This document shows positions 23,747 to 31,775 of a DNA stretch of 35,103 nucleotides, one piece after another; position 1 is the stretch's first letter; every line of letters starts with the position of its first letter. The notes beneath the pieces are model-generated. The model was not told the DNA's origin. It did no database searches and saw only the letters and a list, made by a program, of their open reading frames with translations. The translations under genes were made by a program, and so were the position numbers. Source of the stretch: an uncultured Collinsella sp. (GTDB taxonomy: Bacteria > Actinomycetota > Coriobacteriia > Coriobacteriales > Coriobacteriaceae); contig UQIW01000024.1 of assembly GCA_900541235.1 (NCBI GenBank), positions 1-35,103 on the forward strand. Reading direction: 5' to 3'.

Positions 23747-23795
23747 TCTTTTCTATAAAAGAAAGACGCTAAACGCTCAAAATTCAATATCGAAC
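23747..23795. promoter_or_regulatory. Possible operators between the DeoR gene and the aldolase
   Basis: TCTTTT and AAAAGA flank CTAT at 23747-23762, forming a small palindrome. At 23783-23795 the reverse strand reads GTTCGATATTGAA, matching the motif upstream of lacF and the GH1 gene. Both lie in the 334-bp divergent intergenic region, and no operator assignment is certain. Confidence 0.4.
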
Positions 23796-23986
23796 ACGCC
23801 TGCTCGGCTCTAATTCCTTCCGTTTACTTTTCAAAAACGACTGTATTGGCCTGCATGGGCTCAATATCTCGCACGTGCAAAGCCGCTGAATTTCATACAA
23901 TGGGCGCAGCAAAACGCAAGGTAATAGGCCTTGCGGACACGTACGCCCGATGTCCAGAAGCGGGCGAGGGAGAGGAGCAAACGCTC

Positions 23987-24844
23987 ATGGCACTTGTTAC
24001 CACCGAAAAGATGCTCAAGGACGCTCAGGCCGGCCACTACGCCGTAGGCGCGTTCAACGTCGAGAACCTCGAGTTTGTTATGGCCGTTCTGGCTGCTGCC
24101 GAGGAGACCAAGTCCCCCGTCATCATGCAGACCACCCCGGGCACCATCAAGACCGCTGGTCTGGACTACTTCTACGGCATGGTCAAGGCTGCCGCCGAGC
24201 GCGCTTCTGTGCCCGTCGCTCTGCACCTCGATCACGGCGATGGCTATGACCGCTGCATGCAGGCTTTCCGCACTGGCTACACCTCTGTCATGATCGACGG
24301 TTCGCACGAGTCCTTCGAGGACAACATTGCCCTGACCAAGTCCGTCGCCGACGCTGGCCGCGCCATGGGCGTGCCCGTCGAGGCTGAGCTCGGCAAGGTT
24401 GGCGGCAAGGAGGACGACGGTCCCGCGGTTGAGGGCGAGAGCCCCTACACCGATCCGGCCGAGGCCAAGGAGTTCGTCGAGCGCACCGGCTGCACCTCCC
24501 TCGCAATTGGCGTTGGCACCAGCCACGGTGTGTACACGAGCGATCCGCACATCGAGCAGTCCGTGGTCAAGGCCATCCGCGACGCCGTCGACGTGCCGCT
24601 GGTTCTGCACGGCACCTCCGGTGTGCCCGATGAGCAGGTCGCCGAGGCCGTGAAGAACGGCATCTGCAAGGTTAACTACGCCACCGAGCTGCGTCAGGCC
24701 TACACCAAGGGCTTCATGGCCTACATGGCCGAGAACCCCGCCTGCTTCGACCCCAAGAAGCCGGCCAAGGAGGGCATGCGTGAGATCACCGAGCTGGTTA
24801 AGATCCGCATGACCAACCTCAACTCTGTGGGCAAAGCAGAGTAA
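23987..24844 (+). CDS. Class II fructose/tagatose-bisphosphate aldolase
   Basis: A 285-residue zinc-dependent class II aldolase of the GatY/KbaY/FbaA group. The zinc-site motifs are visible: LHLDHGDGYDRC near residue 80, the EAELGKVGGKEDD segment and VLHGTSGVPDEQ near residue 205. It would split tagatose-1,6-bisphosphate, or fructose-1,6-bisphosphate, into glyceraldehyde-3-phosphate and dihydroxyacetone phosphate. The ATG at 23987 has GAGAGGAGC upstream; the long in-frame extension to 23846 is not supported. No class I LacD is seen, so this enzyme probably completes the lactose pathway, though general glycolytic aldolase is the alternative. Confidence 0.9.
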   Translation: MALVTTEKMLKDAQAGHYAVGAFNVENLEFVMAVLAAAEETKSPVIMQTTPGTIKTAGLDYFYGMVKAAAERASVPVALHLDHGDGYDRCMQAFRTGYTSVMIDGSHESFEDNIALTKSVADAGRAMGVPVEAELGKVGGKEDDGPAVEGESPYTDPAEAKEFVERTGCTSLAIGVGTSHGVYTSDPHIEQSVVKAIRDAVDVPLVLHGTSGVPDEQVAEAVKNGICKVNYATELRQAYTKGFMAYMAENPACFDPKKPAKEGMREITELVKIRMTNLNSVGKAE

Positions 24845-24877
24845 CAGCAAGGGTACTCCGACTCGCTACATATCCCG

Positions 24878-25002
24878 GGGAGGGACGAGGGCTTAGTTCC
24901 CCAATCGTCCTCGGGCATGCAAAAAGCCTCGCTGCGCACTTCGTGCGGCGAGGCTTTTTGCCCCCTGCGGAAAGATTGGGGAACTAAGCCCTCGTCCCTC
25001 CC
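24878..25002. repeat. 29-bp perfect inverted repeat around a terminator
   Basis: Arms 24878-24906 and 24974-25002 are perfect complements (GGGAGGGACGAGGGCTTAGT...). They enclose the terminator at 24921-24960. The composite could fold into one very long hairpin downstream of the aldolase gene. Confidence 0.9.
24921..24960. terminator. Intrinsic terminator after the aldolase gene
   Basis: AAAAAGCCTCGC (24921-24932) pairs with 24948-24959, with an inner CGCAC/GTGCG stem and A/T tracts on both sides. Confidence 0.88.
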
Positions 25003-25083
25003 AGGTTGACCTACTCGAGGTCGTCGCCCTTGTGGTGTTGAGCGGAAAAATTGGAGCGTTAGGGCTTCTTTGCTGATGGGGGA

Positions 25084-25293
25084 TTAGTATGCTCGGGCTT
25101 GGTTGGGGAATGCCTGGTCTAGTGAGGCTTGGAGCTTTTCGAACGATGCTCGTAAGTTGTGGCTCTGGTCGGTTGAGCGTTTGGCTTTTGTGGTGGGGGA
25201 GTCGAGGAGACCGTTTCTCTGTGTCGGGGGGAAGGAGAAAAGGTCTGCATGTTTTAGGGATGGCTGCTGTGCTGCGTCATTGGAAGAATGCAT
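25084..25293 (-). CDS. Small hypothetical protein
   Basis: A 69-residue reading frame of unknown family (MHSSNDAAQQPSLK... ending ASLDQAFPNQARAY). The ATG lies 2 nt beyond the TAA of another frame (stop near 25297), with GAGGAGG about 10 nt upstream. That arrangement resembles a translationally coupled pair. Codon use is less GC-biased than in neighbouring genes. It may be a foreign or decaying gene. The rest of 25003-25546 holds no other feature I can support. Confidence 0.3.
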   Translation of the reverse strand: MHSSNDAAQQPSLKHADLFSFPPTQRNGLLDSPTTKAKRSTDQSHNLRASFEKLQASLDQAFPNQARAY

Positions 25294-25296
25294 GCT

Positions 25297-25490
25297 TATG
25301 CGGCCTCCTCGATGTCCACCAATAGATTGCGCTCGGGGTATGCTGCTAGGTCCCGTGCGCTGGCAGTATTATGCCGCGGCTGCTGCAAAGAAGCGCTAAA
25401 GAAAGGCTTAATGAGGTTTGACGTTGCGATGAAACCGCAGGTAAAAGCTATCGAGTAACACTCTTGAAAGGTTTTGAGCTTAAGGGCTTT
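25297..25490 (-). pseudogene. Possible 3' remnant of a gene
   Basis: An open frame on the minus strand ends in AAYPERNLLVDIEEAA followed by TAA. It reads like a protein C-terminus but has no ATG, GTG or TTG start before an upstream in-frame TAG near 25483. It may be the tail of a disrupted gene that was coupled to the small frame downstream. The family is not recognised. Confidence 0.25.
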
Positions 25491-25546
25491 CTAAGGTTTG
25501 TGACGTGGATGTGGCGCGGACGTGCGGAGCGTGTGAATGCTCGCTG

Positions 25547-26533
25547 TTAGCGCTGCGGTGCGGCGGCGCGTACTTGTTCGATGACCTTTTCCATCGTGGC
25601 GTCGATGCGGTCCTTTTTGAGTTCGCATTCCCAGATGGTTATGGGTGTCCAGCCCATTTGAGTGAGTGCTGTCACGGCAGCGCGGTCGCGCTCGACGTTG
25701 CGACGGAACTTTGCCTCCCAAAATTCAACATTGCGCTTGGGCTGGCTCGGATTGCATTTGGGACAGCGATGCCAAAAGCAGCCGTTGACGAAGATGGCGA
25801 TCTTGCGTCCGGGGAAGGCGATATCGGGTTTGCCGGGAACCTTCCATTCCAAGCGATAGCCCGTAAGGCCCGCGGCGCGCAGGCGCTGGCGAACGAGCAG
25901 CTCGGGCTTGGTGTTGGCGCGCTTGTTGCCCTTCATGGACTTTTTGATGGCGGCGCGACGGCGGACCAGTTCGCGCTCGTCAGCGGAGAGGTCCGAGGTA
26001 TCGATGCCGTCGAGCAGACCGGGCTTGGGGCGCTTTTTGCTGCGGCGCTTAGGTGCGCGCTTGGGTTTGGTGGCGGGTTTGTCGGCTGTGTTGGGCGCGG
26101 CGTCATCGGCGGAGCTTGCCTCAAGCCGGTCTTCCTTCAGCTCAATCAGAGCATCGATGAGCCCCTTGTCGGCGGGCATCCACTCAACGGTGGCAAGCGA
26201 GGTGCGTGGAATCCAGCGGATATCGAGCTGACGGTCATGCTTCTGGGGTTTGCCAGACTCTTTAGCCAGCGAGCAGTAGTAGCACTCCATGGAGAGATGA
26301 AAATCTGGGTAGTCGTACTCAACGGTATAGAAATCGCGCAGGTTGGTGACTTTGACCTGCAGCTCTTCCATGAGCTCGCGGCGTACGGCGTCCTCGGGCG
26401 TCTCGTCGCGCATGAGCTTGCCACCGGGGAACTCCCAAAGTCCCTGCATGTCGCCATAGCCGCGCTGCACGGCAAGCAGCTCGTCAGATCCATCCTTGCG
26501 AATGATCCCAGCGGCAACATGAACAGTCTTCAA
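25547..26533 (-). CDS. Nudix hydrolase-Vsr endonuclease fusion
   Basis: A 328-residue two-domain protein. Residues 1 to about 135 form a MutT-like Nudix domain with a complete Nudix box (G38, E44, R52-E53, E56-E57) preceded by GLWEFPGG. After a Lys/Arg/Pro-rich linker (about 150-172), residues 190-328 form a very-short-patch-repair endonuclease. It has the catalytic Asp about 237 (GKPDIAF), GCFWHRCPKC with His255, and FWEAKFRRNVERD. The usual His of the HGCFWH motif is Asn here. The likely start is TTG 26533, with GGGAGG 7 nt upstream; no ATG fits as well. It would combine nucleotide-pool cleaning with T:G mismatch nicking, but no cytosine methyltransferase gene is in the window. Confidence 0.85.
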   Translation of the reverse strand: MKTVHVAAGIIRKDGSDELLAVQRGYGDMQGLWEFPGGKLMRDETPEDAVRRELMEELQVKVTNLRDFYTVEYDYPDFHLSMECYYCSLAKESGKPQKHDRQLDIRWIPRTSLATVEWMPADKGLIDALIELKEDRLEASSADDAAPNTADKPATKPKRAPKRRSKKRPKPGLLDGIDTSDLSADERELVRRRAAIKKSMKGNKRANTKPELLVRQRLRAAGLTGYRLEWKVPGKPDIAFPGRKIAIFVNGCFWHRCPKCNPSQPKRNVEFWEAKFRRNVERDRAAVTALTQMGWTPITIWECELKKDRIDATMEKVIEQVRAAAPQR

Positions 26534-26681
26534 CAGGAGTCCTCCCTCAACATCAACACATAACAGGGCGGCTACCCGTACCTTACACAACGGTAAGGCA
26601 AGCGTAAGCCATATCGATGGTAGCCGACTCGCCTTCTTGCGACTATAGATGCCGTAGACTAATTGCAAGAAAGGACTCGGT

Positions 26682-27467
26682 ATGCAAACCACGCACATGA
26701 CGACCCCGGTACTGGAGGTCGCGCATCTCGAAAAGGTATATGGAGCGCTGGGCAACGTGACCCGCGCGCTCAACGACGTCAGCTTTACCGTCAACCGCGG
26801 CGAATTCGTGGGCATCATGGGCGCTTCGGGCTCGGGCAAGTCGACGTTGCTCAACTGCGTGTCGACCATCGATAGCGCCACAAGTGGCACGATCCGCATC
26901 AACGGCCAGGACGTGACGCGCATGAAGCAGGCCAAGCTCTCGCAGTTCCGCCGCGAGGAGCTGGGCTTTATCTTCCAGGACTCCAACCTGCTCGATACGC
27001 TCACGGCACGCGAGAACATCGCTCTGCCGCTCACCATCGCCCGCACAAACTCGGCAGAGATCTCGACCCGCGTGCAGGATGTGGCAGCGCGCCTGTCTAT
27101 CAGTCAGGTGCTCGACAAGTATCCCTACCAGATGTCCGGCGGTCAGCAGCAGCGCGTTGCCGCGGCTCGCGCGCTCGTTACCGACCCCACCATGATCATG
27201 GCCGACGAGCCCACCGGCGCCCTCGATTCCAAAAGCGCTCGCCTGCTGCTCGAGAGCCTGGAGGCCCTCAATCGCCGCCTACGCGCGACCGTGCTCATGG
27301 TCACGCACGACAGCTTTGCCGCCAGCTACACGAGCCGTGTGCTGTTTATCCGCGACGGCAAGATCTTCACCGAGCTGCGCCGCGGCGACACCGACCGCCG
27401 AGAGTTCTTCGACCGCATTATGGAGGTCGTTGCCATGATGGGCGGTGAGGGCTCCGATGCTCTGTAA
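26682..27467 (+). CDS. ABC transporter ATP-binding protein (BceA-like)
   Basis: A 261-residue ATPase of the MacB/LolD/BceA type. Walker A GASGSGKST is near residue 47, the signature MSGGQQQR near 148, Walker B IMADEP near 172, and the switch His in VTHD near 208. The ATG at 26682 follows AAAGGA; ATG 26697 is an in-frame alternative. Its stop overlaps the start of the permease gene by 11 bp, so they are one translational unit. The pair resembles BceAB peptide-antibiotic detoxification transporters. Confidence 0.93.
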   Translation: MQTTHMTTPVLEVAHLEKVYGALGNVTRALNDVSFTVNRGEFVGIMGASGSGKSTLLNCVSTIDSATSGTIRINGQDVTRMKQAKLSQFRREELGFIFQDSNLLDTLTARENIALPLTIARTNSAEISTRVQDVAARLSISQVLDKYPYQMSGGQQQRVAAARALVTDPTMIMADEPTGALDSKSARLLLESLEALNRRLRATVLMVTHDSFAASYTSRVLFIRDGKIFTELRRGDTDRREFFDRIMEVVAMMGGEGSDAL

Positions 27468-29658
27468 ACTCGCTTGGGGCAACGTCCGCCGCGCCGGCCG
27501 CGACTACCTCGTCTACCTTTTGACGCTCACCCTGGGCGTCACGGTCTTCTATGCCTTTAACACCATGTCGATGCAGGTCGACATCGCCGGAATCGATGAA
27601 GAGGGCGTGGCGCAGGTTATGGGCAGCATGCTCGGCTACCTGACGTACTTTTTGGCCGGCGTCATGGCCTTTTTGATGGTGTATGCCAATAACTTCATCA
27701 TGAAACGCCGCAAGAAGGAGTTTGGCCTGTACCAGGTGCTCGGCATGGGGCGCGGGCGCGTCGCCACGATCATGGCGCTCGAGACCGTGATGATATCGGT
27801 CGTGGCCTTTGTCGCCGGCATTGTGCTGGGCGTGGGGCTCTCCCAGCTCATGACATTCTTTACGGCCTCGCTCTTTAAGACACAGATCGCCAATTTCCAC
27901 TTCTTTTTCTCGGTGCATGCGTTCAACCTGACCCTTGCCTGCATGCTCGTAATGTTTGTGCTCACGCTACTGCTGAACCTGCGCGCCGTGCGTCGTACTA
28001 AGCTCATTGAGCTCATGGGTGCCGAGCGTCGTAACGAGAGCATCAAGACACGCAACCCCTGGATCGCGATTGCCATCTTTGTCGTGGGCGTGGTGCTTGT
28101 GGGTGTGGCCTATTACCGTCTGCTACGTGATGGGTTCCCGCTAACCGCGACGGACAGCAAGCTGCAAGAGGCCATGAACCAGTTTGGCATTACGACCGCT
28201 ATGGTTACAGTGGGCACCTTTGCCCTGTTCTGGGGACTCTCGGGCATGTTCATCAAGCTGCTGCAGAGCTTGCGCGGCGTGTATTGGCGCGGACTTAACA
28301 TGTTTACCGTGCGCCAGCTTGCGGCCAAGGTCAACACGGTGTGCTTTTCGATGGGCGTCATCGCGATGATTCTGTTTTTGGCCATTACCTCGGTGACCTG
28401 CGGTATGTCGATTGCCAACGTGATGAATGAGAATCTGGAGCGCTATACGCCGGCCGATATGTCGCAGACGTATATCTATTGCACGCCCGAAACGCTCGAC
28501 TACTACAAGGAGTATGTCAATCCGTCTGAGGCCGATCGCATGGTGCTGGCCGATGCAACGGTCGATTTGTACGCTGCATGGCATGGCGAGCGCAAGTCGG
28601 CGGACAACAACGACGAGACCGGCAAGAAGGTCAATATCGCCGATGTTGCCGGTGAGCATGTGCAGATCGATTCGTATCTGAGCTACCCGCTTGGCGGCTC
28701 GGGTCCCTCGGTAGTGGCGGGTGAGATGTGCAAGGCCATGGGCGAAAAGCTTCCCAAGGCGCTCGAGGGAAGCAACGCCGATGCGATGGGCCTGTTTGTG
28801 ACGCCGGCGAGCCAGTACAACAAACTGCGCCAGATGATGGGCGAGGAGCCGGTGAGCATTGGCCTCGATCAGTACTTGCTTACGTGTGATATGGGCGGTG
28901 ATCTGGGCGACCTGTACACCAAATACATGGCCGGCGGCCATACCCTCACCTTGGGCGGGCATGAGCTCAAGCCCGCAACCGATAAGTCGGACAAGGACAC
29001 GGCGGCCATCGCCAACTCGGCGATGGGCAGTAATCCGGGTACCGTCGTCGTTGCCGACGAGCTGTTGTCCCAACTTAATCTGCAGCCGTATTCCAGTAGC
29101 CTGCTCGTTAACTACAAACAGGGGATGGATACGACCGAGGCAGACGAGAGCATTAAATACACGGTGCTCGACAATCTGCTCGTTGACGGCAAGGAGCCGG
29201 GGTCGTGGGGAATCTTCATCACACGCTCCGAGATGTACACGCAGGCAGCGCAAATGAACGGCATGATTAGCTATCTGGCTATCTACATTGGCTTTGTTCT
29301 GGTCGTTGCGTGCGCGGCGATACTGTCGATCCAGCAGCTCTCCAATGTGGCCGACGGCAGCCGCAGCTATCGTGTGCTGGCACAGATCGGCTGCGACGAC
29401 CGCCAGATTCGCCATTCGGTGATGGCGCAACAAGCGGTGTTTTTCCTGTTCCCGTTGGTGGTGGGCTTGGCGCACTCCTTTGTGGCACTTAAGGTGATCA
29501 TCGAGCTGGTGAGCATTTTCGGAAATATGAGCATCGGCGGCACCGTGGGCCTCACCTGCGCGATTTTCCTGGCGGCCTACGGCGGCTACTTCTTGGTAAC
29601 GTACCTCATGAGCGCCGGCATGGTACAAGCTGCCATCGCCACCCGTTATAGCGAATAA
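27457..29658 (+). CDS. ABC transporter permease (BceB/FtsX-like)
   Basis: A 733-residue FtsX-type permease. The N-terminal helix (DYLVYLLTLTLGVTVFYAFN) is followed by three membrane segments (about residues 50-180) containing the MKRRKKEFGLYQVLGMGR motif. More helices, a large extracytoplasmic region of about 200 residues (roughly 330-580) and three C-terminal helices follow. This layout is that of BceB/YtrF-like proteins that sense and remove cell-wall-active peptides. The ATG at 27457 lies within the end of the ATPase gene. No adjacent histidine kinase/response regulator pair is visible. Confidence 0.92.
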   Translation: MLCKLAWGNVRRAGRDYLVYLLTLTLGVTVFYAFNTMSMQVDIAGIDEEGVAQVMGSMLGYLTYFLAGVMAFLMVYANNFIMKRRKKEFGLYQVLGMGRGRVATIMALETVMISVVAFVAGIVLGVGLSQLMTFFTASLFKTQIANFHFFFSVHAFNLTLACMLVMFVLTLLLNLRAVRRTKLIELMGAERRNESIKTRNPWIAIAIFVVGVVLVGVAYYRLLRDGFPLTATDSKLQEAMNQFGITTAMVTVGTFALFWGLSGMFIKLLQSLRGVYWRGLNMFTVRQLAAKVNTVCFSMGVIAMILFLAITSVTCGMSIANVMNENLERYTPADMSQTYIYCTPETLDYYKEYVNPSEADRMVLADATVDLYAAWHGERKSADNNDETGKKVNIADVAGEHVQIDSYLSYPLGGSGPSVVAGEMCKAMGEKLPKALEGSNADAMGLFVTPASQYNKLRQMMGEEPVSIGLDQYLLTCDMGGDLGDLYTKYMAGGHTLTLGGHELKPATDKSDKDTAAIANSAMGSNPGTVVVADELLSQLNLQPYSSSLLVNYKQGMDTTEADESIKYTVLDNLLVDGKEPGSWGIFITRSEMYTQAAQMNGMISYLAIYIGFVLVVACAAILSIQQLSNVADGSRSYRVLAQIGCDDRQIRHSVMAQQAVFFLFPLVVGLAHSFVALKVIIELVSIFGNMSIGGTVGLTCAIFLAAYGGYFLVTYLMSAGMVQAAIATRYSE

Positions 29659-29697
29659 CTCGTTCAGCTCGGAATTATCGTAAGTTGAGCATAAGTC

Positions 29698-29842
29698 AGC
29701 GAAAGCGCCCCTAGGTGAGCAAGGTGACGTGAAAGAGGAGGGAAGCGTACTTTTGGTACGCGACCGACGATTGAACGTCAGATTGCCGCCTAGGGGCGCT
29801 TGCAGCGTCGAGCCGTTACGCGGTTTGGCAAAACCGCGTAAC
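29698..29842 (+). ncRNA. Structured intergenic element, copy 2
   Basis: Plus-strand copy of the element at 16956-17096. P1 pairs 29704-29715 with 29789-29800, P2 pairs 29725-29730 with 29775-29780, P3 pairs 29745-29750 with 29756-29761, and P4 hairpin spans 29815-29842. P1 differs from copy 1 at paired positions, with pairing kept. It lies between the ABC permease and the antiporter gene. Confidence 0.6.
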
Positions 29843-29899
29843 TTCATCGTAGAAGCGCGTTTGCGGGCGGCGGATGCTCGTCTCCTGTCGCCCGCTCAC

Positions 29900-29937
29900 C
29901 GAGGCCCGGCAATTGCCTTAATATCTTAAGGGCCTCG
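29900..29937 (+). terminator. Hairpin upstream of the antiporter gene
   Basis: CGAGGCCC (29900-29907) pairs with GGGCCTCG (29930-29937), followed by ATTTGT. It could be a weak terminator of the upstream transcript or a leader structure of the antiporter mRNA. Confidence 0.4.
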
Positions 29938-29968
29938 ATTTGTCCAAGACTGAGCGAAGGAGCTCATC

Positions 29969-31408
29969 ATGAGCGACGGAAAGAAAAAGCTTTCCTTCTT
30001 GACGGTCATCTCGACCATCATCTGCGTCGTCTTCGTTTGCGAGGCCGCCGCACCTGCTGCTGCCATTGGTAACCAGCAGTTCTTCTGGTGGATCTTCCTG
30101 ATTCTGACCTTCCTGCTCCCTTATGGCATGGTCGTTGCCGAGCTCGGCACTACCTATGACGGTGAGGGTGGCATTTACGACTGGGTACGCGATGGCCTGG
30201 GCGACAAGTGGGGCGCCCGCATTTCGTACTACTACTGGGTTAACTACCCGCTGTGGATTGCCTCGCTGGCTACTATGTTCCCGGACATTTTGGGCATGGT
30301 CTTTGGCGTCGAGTTCAATCTGATTGCCAAGATTGGTATCGACCTTGCCTTTGTGTGGATTGTCTATCTTATGGGTCGCTCAAAGGCTGCCGACTCCGAG
30401 TGGGTCCTGAACGGCGGCGCCATCATCAAGGTCGCCGTTGCCGTTATCGTCGGCGCTTTGGGCATTTGGTACGCCATGGAGAACGGTTTCGCGAACGACA
30501 TGTCCGCCGCCACCTTCCTGCCCGAGCTCACCAACACCAACGCTCTCGGCTACCTGTCCATCATCATCTTTAACTTCATGGGCTTCGAGGTCATCTGCAC
30601 CATGACCGACGACATGGCCGATCCCGCTCGCGATATTCCCAAGGCTATCATTGTCGGTGGTGTGGCTATTGCCGTCATCTACCTGTTCGCTGGCTTCGGC
30701 ATCGGCGCCGCCGTGCCGGCCGACTCCATCGACCCCGACTACGGCATGATCGTCGCAGTCCAGACCATGGTGGGCGACTCCATGCTCTTCAAGGTCATCT
30801 GCATCGCCTTCCTGATCACCCTGTTCGCCAACATGGCCGCCTGGTCCTTCGGCGTCAACTCCGTCGCCCGCTATGCCGCCGAGCACGGCAACATGCCCAA
30901 GGTCTTCGCCTCCATGATCTCGGATGACGACATGCCCAACGGCGCCAACCTGGTCAACGCCGTCGTTGCCTCCCTGGTGCTGTGCCTGCAGCTCGTCCCC
31001 ATCGACGCCATCTCCAACGGCGTCTTCTGGATGCTCTTCGGCACCTCCGTCGTCTTCCTGCTGCTGACCTACATCCCGATGTTCCCGGCGTTCCTCAACC
31101 TTCGCAAGAACGACCCCGACCGCGAGCGCATCTTCACGTTCCCGTTCAAGGGCGCGATGATGAAGGTCATGCTGGCCATCCCCTGCATCGAGCTGGTCCT
31201 GGCCGTCGTCGCAACGCTGGTACCGTTCTCCGCCGCCGAAATTGGCGACAAGGTCCCGATGATCGTCATCTTCATCGTGCTCGTGCTCGTCGGCGAGGTC
31301 GTCCGCGTCGTCAGCGCCAAGGGCCGCGAGACCGAGTACAAGGGTCTCACTCCCGAGCTGGCAGCTCAGCGTCTCGCTGAGGAGGCTGCCGAGGCCGAGG
31401 AGAACTAG
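29969..31408 (+). CDS. aguD: APC-family amino acid/amine antiporter (AguD-like)
   Basis: A 479-residue APC-superfamily transporter with about 12 hydrophobic segments. The N-terminal helix 1 region (SFLTVISTIICVVFVCEAAAPAAAIG) and GxxMVVAELGTTYDGEGGIYDWVRDGLG are typical of the amino-acid/polyamine branch. With an agmatine deiminase next downstream, it is probably the agmatine/putrescine antiporter AguD. Substrate is inferred from context. The ATG at 29969 follows GAAGGAG. Its stop codon overlaps the edge of a structured element at 31408. Confidence 0.85.
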   Translation: MSDGKKKLSFLTVISTIICVVFVCEAAAPAAAIGNQQFFWWIFLILTFLLPYGMVVAELGTTYDGEGGIYDWVRDGLGDKWGARISYYYWVNYPLWIASLATMFPDILGMVFGVEFNLIAKIGIDLAFVWIVYLMGRSKAADSEWVLNGGAIIKVAVAVIVGALGIWYAMENGFANDMSAATFLPELTNTNALGYLSIIIFNFMGFEVICTMTDDMADPARDIPKAIIVGGVAIAVIYLFAGFGIGAAVPADSIDPDYGMIVAVQTMVGDSMLFKVICIAFLITLFANMAAWSFGVNSVARYAAEHGNMPKVFASMISDDDMPNGANLVNAVVASLVLCLQLVPIDAISNGVFWMLFGTSVVFLLLTYIPMFPAFLNLRKNDPDRERIFTFPFKGAMMKVMLAIPCIELVLAVVATLVPFSAAEIGDKVPMIVIFIVLVLVGEVVRVVSAKGRETEYKGLTPELAAQRLAEEAAEAEEN

Positions 31409-31490
31409 AGCACCCGGTTCTGGGACTCCGACCCTCCTCGCGTACCAAAGTACGCTTCGTCGGGCTTGTCGCTCCCGACTCCGGGCACTC
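31408..31490 (-). ncRNA. Structured intergenic element, short copy A
   Basis: Minus-strand shorter relative of the element family. P1 pairs 31408-31417 with 31481-31490 and is fully paired on the minus-strand RNA only when two G-U pairs are counted. P3 (GCGTAC, loop, GTACGC at 31440-31455) equals that of copies B and 2. It starts exactly at the stop codon of the antiporter gene. Confidence 0.45.
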
Positions 31491-31641
31491 TGGCCTCTTC
31501 GGAGGCATGTCCAAGCGACAGGTTTGCTAACCACTCCCTGGGGCGGGTGCGAGCGATTGCTCCGGTAACCACCGCCCACCCCAATCTCTCTTCCGTATCC
31601 TTCGTGCGTTTTGTCTCCGCGCACCAGGTTGCGTCGTCGCT

Positions 31642-31746
31642 TGCCGGTGCGATTCCGTGAAAACCGGCACCGGGCGCCCCGACCTTTGCCGGGGAACGGG
31701 CGCCTACCATCTCTTGGTTTTAGGCTGCGGGTAACCCGCCCGCAGC
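31642..31746 (+). promoter_or_regulatory. Structured leader of the agmatine deiminase gene
   Basis: Three hairpins in a row precede aguA. TGCCGGT (31642-31648) pairs with ACCGGCA (31663-31669). GGCGCC-CCG stems nest within about 31672-31703. GCTGCGGG (31724-31731) pairs with CCCGCAGC (31739-31746). The ribosome site follows 20 bp later. It may be a cis-acting RNA, but it matches no riboswitch class I can recognise with confidence. Confidence 0.4.
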
Positions 31747-31775
31747 AAGCGATCGTTCGATTTGGAGGAAATCTT

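Noticed and set aside
26534..27046. Long N-terminal extension of the Nudix-Vsr frame
   Set aside because: It overlaps the BceA-like gene on the other strand and has no family similarity; a TTG with a strong ribosome site at 26533 starts exactly at the Nudix domain.
31640..31705. Cobalamin riboswitch before agmatine deiminase
   Set aside because: A GGTGCGATTCC segment is reminiscent, but the conserved B12-box region and the rest of the fold are absent and the downstream gene does not fit.
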